Part shown: in pieces, positions 56,489-64,000 of the stretch
How positions within the stretch are numbered: position 1 is the stretch's first letter
Layout: each line of letters starts with the position of its first letter
From: Pseudoduganella dura
GTDB lineage: Bacteria; Pseudomonadota; Gammaproteobacteria; Burkholderiales; Burkholderiaceae_D
Direction of reading: 5' to 3'
NCBI RefSeq assembly: GCF_009727155.1
Contig: NZ_WNWM01000002.1
Span: 1,488,001-1,552,000 of the forward strand
DNA length: 64,000 bases
Notes under the pieces: generated by a model
What the model was told of the DNA's origin: nothing
The model's input: only the letters and a program-made list of their open reading frames with translations
The model's database searches: none
Made by a program: the position numbers and the translations under genes

Positions 56489-56610
56489 CTGGTATCGTTT
56501 TGCGATTTACTCGCAACAGCAAATCGTTTACACCAGGCTCGCAGCCGCGCCGCTCCCGGTACAGCCTGGTATCGTTTTGCGATGTACAGACCATAACAGA
56601 TCGTTCACTT
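56489..56610. repeat. Two direct repeats upstream of the S9 peptidase gene
   Basis: CTGGTATCGTTTTGCGAT occurs at 56489-56506 and 56566-56583. Each copy is followed by a similar A-rich segment ending ATCGTT(T/C)AC, so about 45 bp is duplicated with a 77-bp period. The core ATCGTTTTGCGAT is an ATCG/CGAT inverted repeat. They lie just before the start codon at 56621. Confidence 0.7.
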
Positions 56611-56620
56611 CGGGACTTCC

Positions 56621-58837
56621 ATGCGCACCGCTCTCAGTATCCTGGCCCTGCTGGCCGCCGGCACGGCATCCGCCGACCGCCTGACCCTCGACCGCATCTA
56701 CAGCGATCCCGCGCTTGCCGGCAACGGCGTGCGCGCGCTGAAGGTATCGCCGGACGGCGCCCGCGTGACGTTCCTGCGCGGCCGCCCGGACAACCAGTTC
56801 CAGATGGACCTGTGGGAGTTCAACCTGAAGGACAAGTCGACCCGCCGCCTGGTCGACTCGAAAGTGCTGGTCGCCGAGGAAAACCTGTCGGACGCCGAAA
56901 AGGCGCGCCGCGAGCGCGAACGCACCGCCGCGCTGAAAGGCATCATCAACTACAGCTGGTCGCCGGACGGCAAGCGGCTGCTGGTACCGATCGCCGGCAA
57001 CCTGTACCTGATCGACGTAGCCAGGCCGGATGCGGCGCGCCTGGTCGCCTCGGGCAACGTGACCGATCCGAAGATCTCGCCGAAAGGCAAATACGTGTCG
57101 TTCGTGCGCGACCAGAACCTGTACGTGATCGACCTGGCCACCGGCCAGGAAAAGGCGCTGACGACCGATGGCAAGGGCACGCTGCACAACGGCGAAGCGG
57201 AGTTCGTGGCGCAGGAAGAAATGCACCAGTTCACCGGCTACTACTGGGCCCCGGACGATTCCGCGGTGGCCTACCGCCGCTACGACGAAGCGCAGGTGCC
57301 GATCGCGCGCCGCTTCGAGATCTATCCCGACCGCACCGAAGTGATCGAGCAGCGCTATCCGGCCGCCGGCGATAAAAACGTGGTCGTGGAACTGCGCATC
57401 GTCAACCCGGTCACCGGCGAAACGAAGAACGTGGACCTGGGCGCCGAGAAGGACATCTACCTGGTGCGCGCCGACTTTTCCGCCGATGCGAAAAAGCTGC
57501 TGTTCCAGCGCCAGGCGCGCGACCAGAAGAAGCTGGAACTGGTCGCCGTCGATACCGCCACGCTGGCGCAGAAGGTGCTCGTCACCGAAACGTCGAAGAC
57601 GTGGACCGACATCAGCGACGACCTGCGCTTCCTGTCCGGCGGCAAGGGATTCATCTGGTCGTCCGACCGCACCGGCCGCAACCACCTGTACCTGTACGAC
57701 ATGGACGGCAACGTCAGGCATGCGCTGACGCAGGGCGAATGGGGTATCGACAACCTGCTGGCCGTCGACGAGAAGGCGGGCAAGGTGTACTTCTCGTCCA
57801 ACAAGGACGCGGTGATCGACAAGCAGACCTATTCCGTGTCGCTCGACGGCGGCAATGCCGGCAAGCCGGTACGCGTGACGCAGGCCGACGGCTGGCACGA
57901 CACCACGTTCGCGCGCAACGGCCAGCTGTTCGTGGACACCTGGTCGGACCCGGCCAACCCGCCGCAGGTATCGATCCGCAAGCCGGATGGCGCGATCCTC
58001 ACGTGGCTGGAAAAGAACGAGGTCAACGCCGCGCACCCGTACTACAGGTACAAGTCCGATCACCTGCCGGTGGAATACGGCACGCTGCCGGCGAAGGACG
58101 GGCAAACGCTGTACTGGTCGATGATCAAGCCATACCGCTTCGATCCGGCGAAGAAATATCCGGTGTACCTGTCCACCTACGGCGGCCCGACCGCGCAGCA
58201 CGTCACGCGCAAGTGGGGCGACACGTTCGACATGTACATGGCGCAGCAGGGCTATGTGGTGTTCCGCCTGGATAACCGCGGTTCCGGCCGCCGCGAGCGC
58301 GCGTTTTCCGATGCGATCTACCGCAACCTGGGCAAGGTGGAAGTGGAAGACCAGCTGGCCGGCATCGACTTCCTGGGCAAGCAGGGCTTCGTGGATGCGA
58401 AGCGCATCGGCGTGTATGGCTGGAGCTATGGCGGCTTCATGGCGTTGCGCCTGCTTTCCCAGGGATCGGACAGGATCGCCGCCGGCGTTTCCGGCGCGCC
58501 GGTCACCGACTGGGCGCTGTACGACACGCACTACACCGAACGCTTCATGGACAAGCCATCCGAGAACAAGGAAGGCTACGCCGACAGCACCGTGTTCGCG
58601 CATGTGGACGGGCTGAAATCGAACCTGCTGCTGATCCACGGCATGGCGGACGACAACGTGCTGTTCACCAACACCACGAAGATGATCGACGCCCTCGTCA
58701 ACCGCGGCGTGCAGTTCGAACTGATGACCTACCCGGGCGCCAAGCACGGCGTATCGGACCGCAAGCAGCGCAAGCACGTGCAGGTCAATATCGATGCGTT
58801 CTTCCGCAAGCACCTGAAGCCGGAGACGGTGCAGTAA
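56621..58837 (+). CDS. S9 family peptidase, dipeptidyl peptidase IV type
   Basis: Predicted 738-residue exported serine peptidase releasing Xaa-Pro dipeptides. A signal peptide (about 1-18) precedes an eight-bladed beta-propeller (about 40-480) carrying the DPP-IV double-Glu signature VAQEEMHQFTGYYW. The alpha/beta-hydrolase domain has Ser602 in GWSYGG, Asp677/678 in HGMADDN and His709 in GAKHG. These fit the family triad. The 5' region holds a duplicated ATCG-type repeat that may be regulatory. Confidence 0.94.
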   Translation: MRTALSILALLAAGTASADRLTLDRIYSDPALAGNGVRALKVSPDGARVTFLRGRPDNQFQMDLWEFNLKDKSTRRLVDSKVLVAEENLSDAEKARRERERTAALKGIINYSWSPDGKRLLVPIAGNLYLIDVARPDAARLVASGNVTDPKISPKGKYVSFVRDQNLYVIDLATGQEKALTTDGKGTLHNGEAEFVAQEEMHQFTGYYWAPDDSAVAYRRYDEAQVPIARRFEIYPDRTEVIEQRYPAAGDKNVVVELRIVNPVTGETKNVDLGAEKDIYLVRADFSADAKKLLFQRQARDQKKLELVAVDTATLAQKVLVTETSKTWTDISDDLRFLSGGKGFIWSSDRTGRNHLYLYDMDGNVRHALTQGEWGIDNLLAVDEKAGKVYFSSNKDAVIDKQTYSVSLDGGNAGKPVRVTQADGWHDTTFARNGQLFVDTWSDPANPPQVSIRKPDGAILTWLEKNEVNAAHPYYRYKSDHLPVEYGTLPAKDGQTLYWSMIKPYRFDPAKKYPVYLSTYGGPTAQHVTRKWGDTFDMYMAQQGYVVFRLDNRGSGRRERAFSDAIYRNLGKVEVEDQLAGIDFLGKQGFVDAKRIGVYGWSYGGFMALRLLSQGSDRIAAGVSGAPVTDWALYDTHYTERFMDKPSENKEGYADSTVFAHVDGLKSNLLLIHGMADDNVLFTNTTKMIDALVNRGVQFELMTYPGAKHGVSDRKQRKHVQVNIDAFFRKHLKPETVQ

Positions 58838-58925
58838 CCGGCGGCGCTTGATTTATTGGTGGCGAAGCAGGGGTTTCAAGGAGCATGCTCCTTGCCTGCG
58901 GCGCGTCATGCAAGCATGGCCCTCT

Positions 58926-59004
58926 CCGGACACCGGTTTTTCCATGCGTATCAGCCCCGTTTCACATGCTATCGGTCTGCAACCGAAAACCGGTGTCGGA
59001 CACC
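58926..59004. repeat. Inverted repeat with GGTGTC-G-GACACC core
   Basis: GACACCGGTTTT (58929-58940) and AAAACCGGTGTC (58986-58997) are exact inverted repeats 45 nt apart. The right arm leads into GGTGTC-G-GACACC (58992-59004), another 6-1-6 palindrome. It lies in the 258-bp gap between the S9 peptidase and csbD; no gene is seen there. Confidence 0.65.
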
Positions 59005-59040
59005 AGGCCCTGCGCCGATGCATTCGATAGCGGGCACCGC

Positions 59041-59070
59041 AAAACAAAACAGCCGCCCTCGGGCGGCTGT
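59041..59070 (-). terminator. Terminator of the CsbD gene
   Basis: On the minus strand an ACAGCCGCCC/GGGCGGCTGT stem with a 2-nt loop is followed by TTTGTTTT, 26 bp after the stop. Confidence 0.85.
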
Positions 59071-59095
59071 TTCACTTCCGGCATCAGATCGAACC

Positions 59096-59314
59096 TTACA
59101 GACCCTGGCGGTTGCCGCGGTTCACGACCTTGGCATCGTCGACTGCGTCTTCGACAGCTTCGCGGGCATCGCCCACTTTTTTCTGGACCTTGCCTTCTAC
59201 CTGGTTTGCCACGCCCTTGGCCTGCTGCTTCGAGCTGCCAACCAGCTCACCGGCTTCCTGCTGGATCTTGCCGCCGATTTCCTTTGCCTTGCCTTTGATT
59301 TGATCGCTGTTCAT
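59096..59314 (-). CDS. CsbD-family stress protein
   Basis: Predicted 72-residue helical protein. The CsbD pattern is MNSDQIKGKAKEIGGKIQQEAGELVGSSKQQAKGVANQVEGKVQKKVGDAREAVED. Related proteins rise under general stress in many bacteria, but their molecular role is unclear. The ATG at 59314 follows AAAGGAGCTCACC; the longer ORF to 59443 is not supported. Confidence 0.92.
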   Translation of the reverse strand: MNSDQIKGKAKEIGGKIQQEAGELVGSSKQQAKGVANQVEGKVQKKVGDAREAVEDAVDDAKVVNRGNRQGL

Positions 59315-59514
59315 GGTGAGCTCCTTTATGTAGTGCGGCTCGGCGAACCCCGATGGTTCGCTGCCTCTGGCACACGCTGTAGTGCGTGTGCATGGAGAAA
59401 TAATACGATCCGCAAGCGCGATCATCCGTTCGTTCCCTAACATTGCAAAAACAATCAGCTACCGGCGGTCGGGGTTAAGGCCTGCTTAAGGGTCGCTCGA
59501 GGGCCGCGGCAGCT

Positions 59515-61572
59515 TTACCAGACCCGTACGCGCGCCTCCGGCGGCAGGTACAGCTTCTGGCCGGGCTGCACGTCGAACGCCTTGTACCAGTCGTCGATAT
59601 TGCGCACGGTATAGGTGCGCCACTGGGCCGGCGCATGCTCGTCGGTAGTGACCTGGTTGCGCAGCGCGGCCTCGCGCGGCTTCGTGCGCCATGCCTGCGC
59701 GTAGCCCATGAAGAACTGCCGGTCCGTCTCGAGGCCGGCCTTGGCGCCCTGCGACGCATGGTAGGCATCCAGCGCGGCCGCCAGGCCGGCCAGGTCGGCC
59801 AGGTTCTCCGCCAGCGTGAGCTGGCCGTTCAGTTTCAGGTCCGGGAAAGCCTCGTAGGCCGAGTACTGCGCCACCAGCGACTGTGTGGCCTTGGCGAAGT
59901 GCTCGCTATCCGCTTTGGTCCACCAGTCGCGCAGGCGGCCCTTCGAATCGAATTCGGCGCCGATGTTGTCGAAACTGTGGCTGATCTCGTGGCCGATCAC
60001 GGAGCCGATGGCGCCATAGTTCACCGCGTCGCTGCCGTTCGGATCGAAGAACGGCGGTTGCAGGATCGCGGCCGGGAAATTAAGCGCATTCTGCATCGGC
60101 ATGTTGACGGCATTGACGAGCTGCGGCGGCATCGACCACTCCTTCGGATCGACCTTCGTGCCCAGCCTGGCCAGCTTGAGCCGGTAGCGGAACTGGTCGG
60201 CACGGTACGCATTGCCGAACGCATCGTCCGGCTTCACCTCCAGGCCATCGTAGGACGTCCATTTTTCCGGGTAACCCACGCCCACGTACAGCGCCTTCAG
60301 CTTGGCATGCGCTTCACGCTTGGTGGTCGGCGCCATCCAGTCGAGCCGGTCGATCCGCGCGTGGAAGGCGTCGACGATGTTGGTGACCATCTGCTCCACC
60401 TTGACTTTGGCTGCCGGCGGGAAATACTTATCGACATACATCTTGCCCACCGCTTCCGGCATCGCCTCGTTGAGCCACACCAGGCTGCGCTTCCAGCGCG
60501 CCGACAGTTCCGGCGTGCCGCTCAGCGTGCGGCCATAGAACTCGAAGCGCTGGTCCACGAACGCCTTCGGCAGCGTACCGCCATACTGGTTGACAGTGTG
60601 GAAGGCGAGCCAGTCCTTCCATGTCTGCACCGGCATCTCGGCCACGAGCGCGGCGGCGCCGATGATTGCGCGAGGATGATAGACGATGAATTTCTTTTGC
60701 TTGCCCAGGCCGGCGCTGGCGAAGAATGCCTTCCAGTCGAGGCCCGGGGCCCTGGCCGCGAACTCCCTGGCGTCCCATTGATTGTTCGCCTTTTGCATAT
60801 CGGACGATTCTTCGCGCGCGCCATGCGCCTGCGCTAGCTTGCGTTCCAGCTCGAACACGCGGGCCGCCCGCTCTTCCGGCTCGGAAAACCCTGCCAGTTT
60901 CAGCATCGCGGCAATGTGCGCCTGGTAAGCCGTGCGCAGGCGGCTCATCCGCTCGTTTTCTTCCAGGTAGAACGCCCGGTCCGGCATGCCGAGGCCGCCC
61001 TGCAGCAGGTAGGGCACGTAATTGTCGGGGTCGGTAAAGCCTTGGGCGATCCACACGCCGAACAAGTTCTCGGTATTGAAATCGGTGGCGTTGAGCGGAT
61101 CGACATCGGCGCGCAGGCTGGCGCCCAGCGCCCGCGTCAGGCCGGCCTTGTCGCGGATCGCCGCGATCTTGTCCAGCACCGGTTTCAGCGGCGCGGTCCC
61201 ACGCGCCTCGATGCCGGCTTCATCCATGAGCGCGCTGTAGTAGGTGGCGACCCGTTTCGCATCGCTCGCCCCCGGCTGACGGCCGGCGGCCTCGATCAGC
61301 TGAAGGATGCGCTGGTTGGTTTCCTCGACCAGCGCATTGCCGGCGCCCCAGCTGCTGCGGTCGGCCGGGATCTCGGTGGCGGCCAGCCATTGGCCGTTGG
61401 CGAACGCATAGAAATCGTCGCCCGGCAGCACGGCGGCCGCCGCGGCTTGCTGCCGGTCCGGGGCCGCGGTGGGTTGCTGCGCATGGGCATTGGTAAACGC
61501 CAGCGCGGCGCACAGTGCCACGGCGAGGGTACTCGTCCGCGGCGGACGGCGCAGTACGCGGAATGCTTGCAT
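59515..61572 (-). CDS. M13 family zinc metallopeptidase (neprilysin/PepO-like)
   Basis: Predicted 685-residue exported peptidase. The signal peptide (about 1-31, AHA-Q) is followed by the helical Peptidase_M13_N region (GDDFYAFANGQWLAATEIPADRSSWG). The zinc site HEISH is at 528-532 with the third ligand in LAENLADLAGL about 60 residues later. The end MGYAQAWRTKPREAALRNQVTTDEHAPAQWR and the terminal VW are typical. It would degrade oligopeptides in the periplasm. The ATG at 61572 follows AAGGAAC. Divergent from the HDOD gene. Confidence 0.94.
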   Translation of the reverse strand: MQAFRVLRRPPRTSTLAVALCAALAFTNAHAQQPTAAPDRQQAAAAAVLPGDDFYAFANGQWLAATEIPADRSSWGAGNALVEETNQRILQLIEAAGRQPGASDAKRVATYYSALMDEAGIEARGTAPLKPVLDKIAAIRDKAGLTRALGASLRADVDPLNATDFNTENLFGVWIAQGFTDPDNYVPYLLQGGLGMPDRAFYLEENERMSRLRTAYQAHIAAMLKLAGFSEPEERAARVFELERKLAQAHGAREESSDMQKANNQWDAREFAARAPGLDWKAFFASAGLGKQKKFIVYHPRAIIGAAALVAEMPVQTWKDWLAFHTVNQYGGTLPKAFVDQRFEFYGRTLSGTPELSARWKRSLVWLNEAMPEAVGKMYVDKYFPPAAKVKVEQMVTNIVDAFHARIDRLDWMAPTTKREAHAKLKALYVGVGYPEKWTSYDGLEVKPDDAFGNAYRADQFRYRLKLARLGTKVDPKEWSMPPQLVNAVNMPMQNALNFPAAILQPPFFDPNGSDAVNYGAIGSVIGHEISHSFDNIGAEFDSKGRLRDWWTKADSEHFAKATQSLVAQYSAYEAFPDLKLNGQLTLAENLADLAGLAAALDAYHASQGAKAGLETDRQFFMGYAQAWRTKPREAALRNQVTTDEHAPAQWRTYTVRNIDDWYKAFDVQPGQKLYLPPEARVRVW

Positions 61573-61802
61573 AAAGTTCCTTATTATTGATGTGAATGAA
61601 TTTCGTGGCGTGGTACGCCAGCCTGCACTGTAGCCCCTGGCGCGGCATCGCGGCGAGCGCCGTGCGACAGGCTGCACAAATCGTGGATAGGCTGCAGAGG
61701 TCTGGAATTTTGGCGCGCAGGATAGTGGCAGCCGGAATACCCTTCCCCGCGCCGGAAAATCCGCTATAGTTCACCTGGAGCAACAATTATGAGGAGAGCA
61801 CG

Positions 61803-62624
61803 ATGACACTGGAGGATTTGTTCGATCAGGCCACCGCGCTGCCGACAGCGCCGAAGGTCGTCCAGGAACTGGTCGCCAGCTTCGACAAGGCATCCGTATC
61901 CACCGAGGAAATCGCCAGGCTGGTGGCGCTCGACCCGGTGTTGAGCGCCAAGCTGCTGCGCCTGGCGAACTCGGCCTATTACAACCTGTCGCGCAGCATC
62001 GGTACTGTCGAGGATGCCGTGCTGATGCTGGGTTTCGTGGCCGTGCGCACGCTCGTCATCAGTTCCGGGCTCGTCAACGGCTTCAAGTCGGTGACCGGGC
62101 TCGACCTTGGGCACTTCTGGCGCTTCAGCATGCGCACCGCCGTGGCGGCGAAGTGGATCGCCAAAAAGACCCGCGACAACGGCGAACTGGCGTTCACGAT
62201 CGGCATGATGCACGCCATCGGCCAGCTCGTGATCCATGCATCGATGCCGGCCAAGGCGGCCGCACTGGACGCGATCGCGGCACCGCTCGACGGGCGGCGC
62301 CTTGCCGTGGAACGGGAAGCCCTGGGCTTTACCTATGCCGCCGTGGGCGCCGAACTGGCACGGCGCTGGCAGTTCCCCGCCGTGTTCTCGGATGCCATCG
62401 CCGCCTTCCCGGCCCCCCTCGAGCGCGGCGCGGTGGACCGGCTGGCGGCGATCGTCCACCTGGCGGCCTGGCGCGCCCGGGCGATGGAGGAAGCGGACAG
62501 TGGGCAGCCCACCGGGGATTTCCCGCAGGACGTGGCCGATATGCTGGGGCTGGACGCCGACGTCATCGAGGAAATGCCGCCGCTGGACGAGCTGGCCGCG
62601 GGCCTGGACGAGATGATGAAATAG
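61803..62624 (+). CDS. HDOD domain signalling protein
   Basis: Predicted 273-residue cytoplasmic protein. The HDOD domain (about 10-205) starts LPTAPKVVQELVASFDKASVSTEEIARLVALDPVLSAKLLRLANSAYYNLSRSIGTVEDAVLMLG. The HD-like core lacks full metal ligands (GMMHAIGQLV instead of HD), as in other HDOD proteins. No attached GGDEF, EAL or receiver domain. Such proteins often link c-di-GMP, chemotaxis or motility signals. The ATG follows GAGGAG. Confidence 0.9.
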   Translation: MTLEDLFDQATALPTAPKVVQELVASFDKASVSTEEIARLVALDPVLSAKLLRLANSAYYNLSRSIGTVEDAVLMLGFVAVRTLVISSGLVNGFKSVTGLDLGHFWRFSMRTAVAAKWIAKKTRDNGELAFTIGMMHAIGQLVIHASMPAKAAALDAIAAPLDGRRLAVEREALGFTYAAVGAELARRWQFPAVFSDAIAAFPAPLERGAVDRLAAIVHLAAWRARAMEEADSGQPTGDFPQDVADMLGLDADVIEEMPPLDELAAGLDEMMK

Positions 62625-62682
62625 CAAGTTATTGTGCAGCCGGCCATGGCAAAATTTCTTTTCAAAATTTTTCAAAAAGGCC

Positions 62683-62709
62683 TAAAGTTTTTTCCGCGCC
62701 CGACGTAAA
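62683..62709 (+). promoter_or_regulatory. Candidate sigma-28 (FliA) promoter for the fliT-like gene
   Basis: TAAAGTTT (exact flagellar -35 consensus) is followed by 11 bp and GACGTAAA, which matches most of the GCCGATAA-type -10. It lies 53 bp before the fliT-like start. Confidence 0.55.
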
Positions 62710-62761
62710 TCATGACAAGCAGTACTCCGATCACGATTACGTTTTGAAAAGCGGGCATGCC

Positions 62762-63028
62762 ATGACCTCGACCGAAGTCCTCTCGATGTACGAAAATATT
62801 GCCGGACTGACCAATAAAATGGTCGTGGCCGCGCAGGTCGGCGACTGGAACACGCTGGACCGCCTCGAGAACGGTTGCGCCGCGCAATCCGTGGCCACGC
62901 TGGGCGGCGTGCCGGCACTGGAAGGAAACGCCCGCCAGCGCAAGATCGACCTGCTGAAGCAGATCATGGCCAACGACCGCGCGATCCGCGACGTGACGGA
63001 ACCGTGGATGGGCCGGCTCAACGGCTGA
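62762..63028 (+). CDS. FliT-like flagellar export chaperone
   Basis: Predicted 88-residue helical protein. MTSTEVLSMYENIAGLTNKMVVAAQVGDWNTLDRLENGCAAQ and KIDLLKQIMANDRAIRDVTEPWMGRL match betaproteobacterial FliT (chaperone of the filament cap FliD, regulator of FlhDC). It is shorter than usual at the C-terminus, ending MGRLNG. The preceding sigma-28-like promoter supports a flagellar role, though no other flagellar gene is visible. An 11-codon reading frame (62713-62748) precedes it. The longer in-frame ORF overlaps the HDOD gene. Confidence 0.78.
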   Translation: MTSTEVLSMYENIAGLTNKMVVAAQVGDWNTLDRLENGCAAQSVATLGGVPALEGNARQRKIDLLKQIMANDRAIRDVTEPWMGRLNG

Positions 63029-63079
63029 CCCGCGGCGGCGCTCGGCAGGAGCAAGCCGCCGAATAGTTTCCTGGATTTG

Positions 63080-63105
63080 AAAAAAGCGCCCGCGGGCGCT
63101 TTTTT
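63080..63105. terminator. Bidirectional terminator between fliT-like and downstream convergent gene
   Basis: A perfect palindrome with AGCGCCCG/CGGGCGCT core is flanked by A6 and T7, suited to end transcription from both convergent genes. Confidence 0.9.
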
Positions 63106-63124
63106 TATTGCCCTCGCCGCGACA

Positions 63125-64000
63125 TCAGCCTTTCAGCGGCGCGGCCACCCCCGGGGCCGGCACCGGGCCGGCGGTGGGTTCGGTGCGCGCCGGCGCATCG
63201 TCGTCGTCGCGGCTCCAGCTTTGCCGCACGATCGGACTGCGCCGCATTTTTGCCTTGCGGATGAAGTGGACGATGACGCCGAAGATCGCCAGCAGCACGA
63301 GGCTGCCGGCGAACAGGAACGTGAGCAGCTTCGGGCGGGAGATCTTGATTTCCTTCTTCGGTTCCGGGGGTGGCGGTTCGGCCGCCTTTTTTTCCTCCGG
63401 CTTCGGTTTGGGTTCCTCGACGGTGGCCACCGCCGCGCTGGTGGTCGCGGCGCTGGCCGTTACCTGTTCGCCGCCGGGTTCCCCAGGTTGCGCAGCACCG
63501 GGTTTGACGGTTTCGTCCGCTGCCGCCGTGGCCTGGACCGCAGCGTGGGCAACGGCTGGCGCTGCCGGAGCCTGTGCCGGTCCGTCTGTCGCTGCTGCTG
63601 GTGCCGCCGCCATTGCCGCGGCACCAGGCTTGGCTGCCCCGGCCATCTGCGCCGGCGCGTTGGCCGGTGCGGCGGCCTTCGGTGCCCCGGGAGCCGCCGG
63701 CTCCGCCTTGCCCGCGGCGGGCATGGCCACGCGTGCCGCACCGGCCGTGTTCGATATCCCCAATTGCGCCTGCAGGGTCTTCAGCTTGCCTTCCAGCTCG
63801 GCCAGCTTGTTCAGCATCGCGGCATCGGCCTGGGCCGCGGCAGGTTGAACGGTAGCTGGTTGAACAGTGGCAGGTTGGCCCGCGGCCGGCCTGGCCGGCG
63901 AAACGGATGCCGGTGCCGCGGCGAGCTTTTCCTGCCCTGCTGCGCCCTTGCTCGCGCTGACTCCCGCTTCCACGCTGGCCCGCGTGGCGCGTGCCGCCTC
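63125..64000 (-). CDS. Ala/Pro-rich membrane protein, 3' part only
   Basis: The last 291 residues of a protein whose start lies beyond the window. It has a short coiled coil (MLNKLAELEGKLKTLQAQLG), a long Ala/Pro-rich linker, an acidic-basic stretch (EEPKPKPEEKKAAEPPPPEPKKEIKI), one membrane helix (LLTFLFAGSLVLLAIFGVIV) and a cytoplasmic tail of about 45 residues. The coiled coil, linker and helix order resembles the middle of FimV/HubP-type polar proteins, but the TPR tail is missing, so identity is uncertain. Confidence 0.7.
   Translation of the reverse strand, partial: EAARATRASVEAGVSASKGAAGQEKLAAAPASVSPARPAAGQPATVQPATVQPAAAQADAAMLNKLAELEGKLKTLQAQLGISNTAGAARVAMPAAGKAEPAAPGAPKAAAPANAPAQMAGAAKPGAAAMAAAPAAATDGPAQAPAAPAVAHAAVQATAAADETVKPGAAQPGEPGGEQVTASAATTSAAVATVEEPKPKPEEKKAAEPPPPEPKKEIKISRPKLLTFLFAGSLVLLAIFGVIVHFIRKAKMRRSPIVRQSWSRDDDDAPARTEPTAGPVPAPGVAAPLKG

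Noticed and set aside
56528..58813. 761-codon minus-strand ORF opposite the S9 peptidase
   Set aside because: The sense frame has the full DPP-IV triad; the antisense frame has no domain.

Overview
The window is high-GC chromosomal DNA from a betaproteobacterium, most likely Oxalobacteraceae (Massilia/Duganella/Telluria type). This rests on the syntenic block gyrA - DUF2059 - serC - pheA - hisC - tyrA - aroA - cmk - rpsA - ihfB - lapA - lapB - rfaE1 (21957-36785, all on the minus strand), a tmRNA with tag peptide ANDNSYALAA, several PEP-CTERM surface proteins and a carbohydrate-oriented TonB receptor. No transposase, phage gene or CRISPR array is visible.

Region 1 (1-16022, minus strand) is one long carbohydrate-use operon. 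From its promoter it runs: LacI-type regulator, TonB-dependent receptor, GH144-like secreted glucanase, ABC importer (lipoprotein binding protein and two permeases), a large secreted discoidin/(alpha/alpha)6 protein of unknown specificity, a 1291-residue GH94 phosphorylase and a MalK/UgpC-type ATPase cut by the window edge. Several neighbours overlap by ATGA or GTGA. The GH144 + GH94 + importer set suggests use of beta-1,2-glucan (sophoro-oligosaccharides). A TATAAT box and two LacI-like palindromes lie before the regulator.

Region 2 (16.2-21.8 kb) holds a cyclic-nucleotide-domain/thioredoxin-reductase-like fusion, a PEP-CTERM protein with a GATase-like fold, a small secreted helix-hairpin-helix protein, and a LytS/LytTR two-component system preceded in its operon by a secreted beta-sandwich protein.

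Region 3 (21.9-39.8 kb) is the conserved housekeeping block: LPS heptose kinase, LPS-assembly regulators LapA/LapB, IHF-beta, ribosomal protein S1, CMP kinase, aromatic amino acid and serine synthesis, DNA gyrase A. Divergent from it are ompA, ubiG and gph. Perfect palindromes and hairpin arrays sit in several gaps.

Region 4 (39.8-43.5 kb) holds an unassigned protein with a GIY-YIG-like motif, ssrA (tmRNA), about 1 kb of nested hairpin repeats with one possible small gene, and an opine-dehydrogenase-like enzyme.

Region 5 (43.9-55 kb) is accessory. It has four tandem paralogous PEP-CTERM proteins, three Gly/Gln-rich hydrophilin-like proteins, small putative stress proteins, NAD salvage genes (pncB and a nicotinamidase-like hydrolase), azoR with a divergent LysR regulator, and the CbpA/CbpM co-chaperone pair.

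Region 6 (55-64 kb) encodes a MATE exporter, a DPP-IV-like S9 peptidase, a CsbD protein, an M13 metallopeptidase, an HDOD protein, a FliT-like chaperone behind a sigma-28-like promoter, and the 3' end of a proline/alanine-rich membrane protein.
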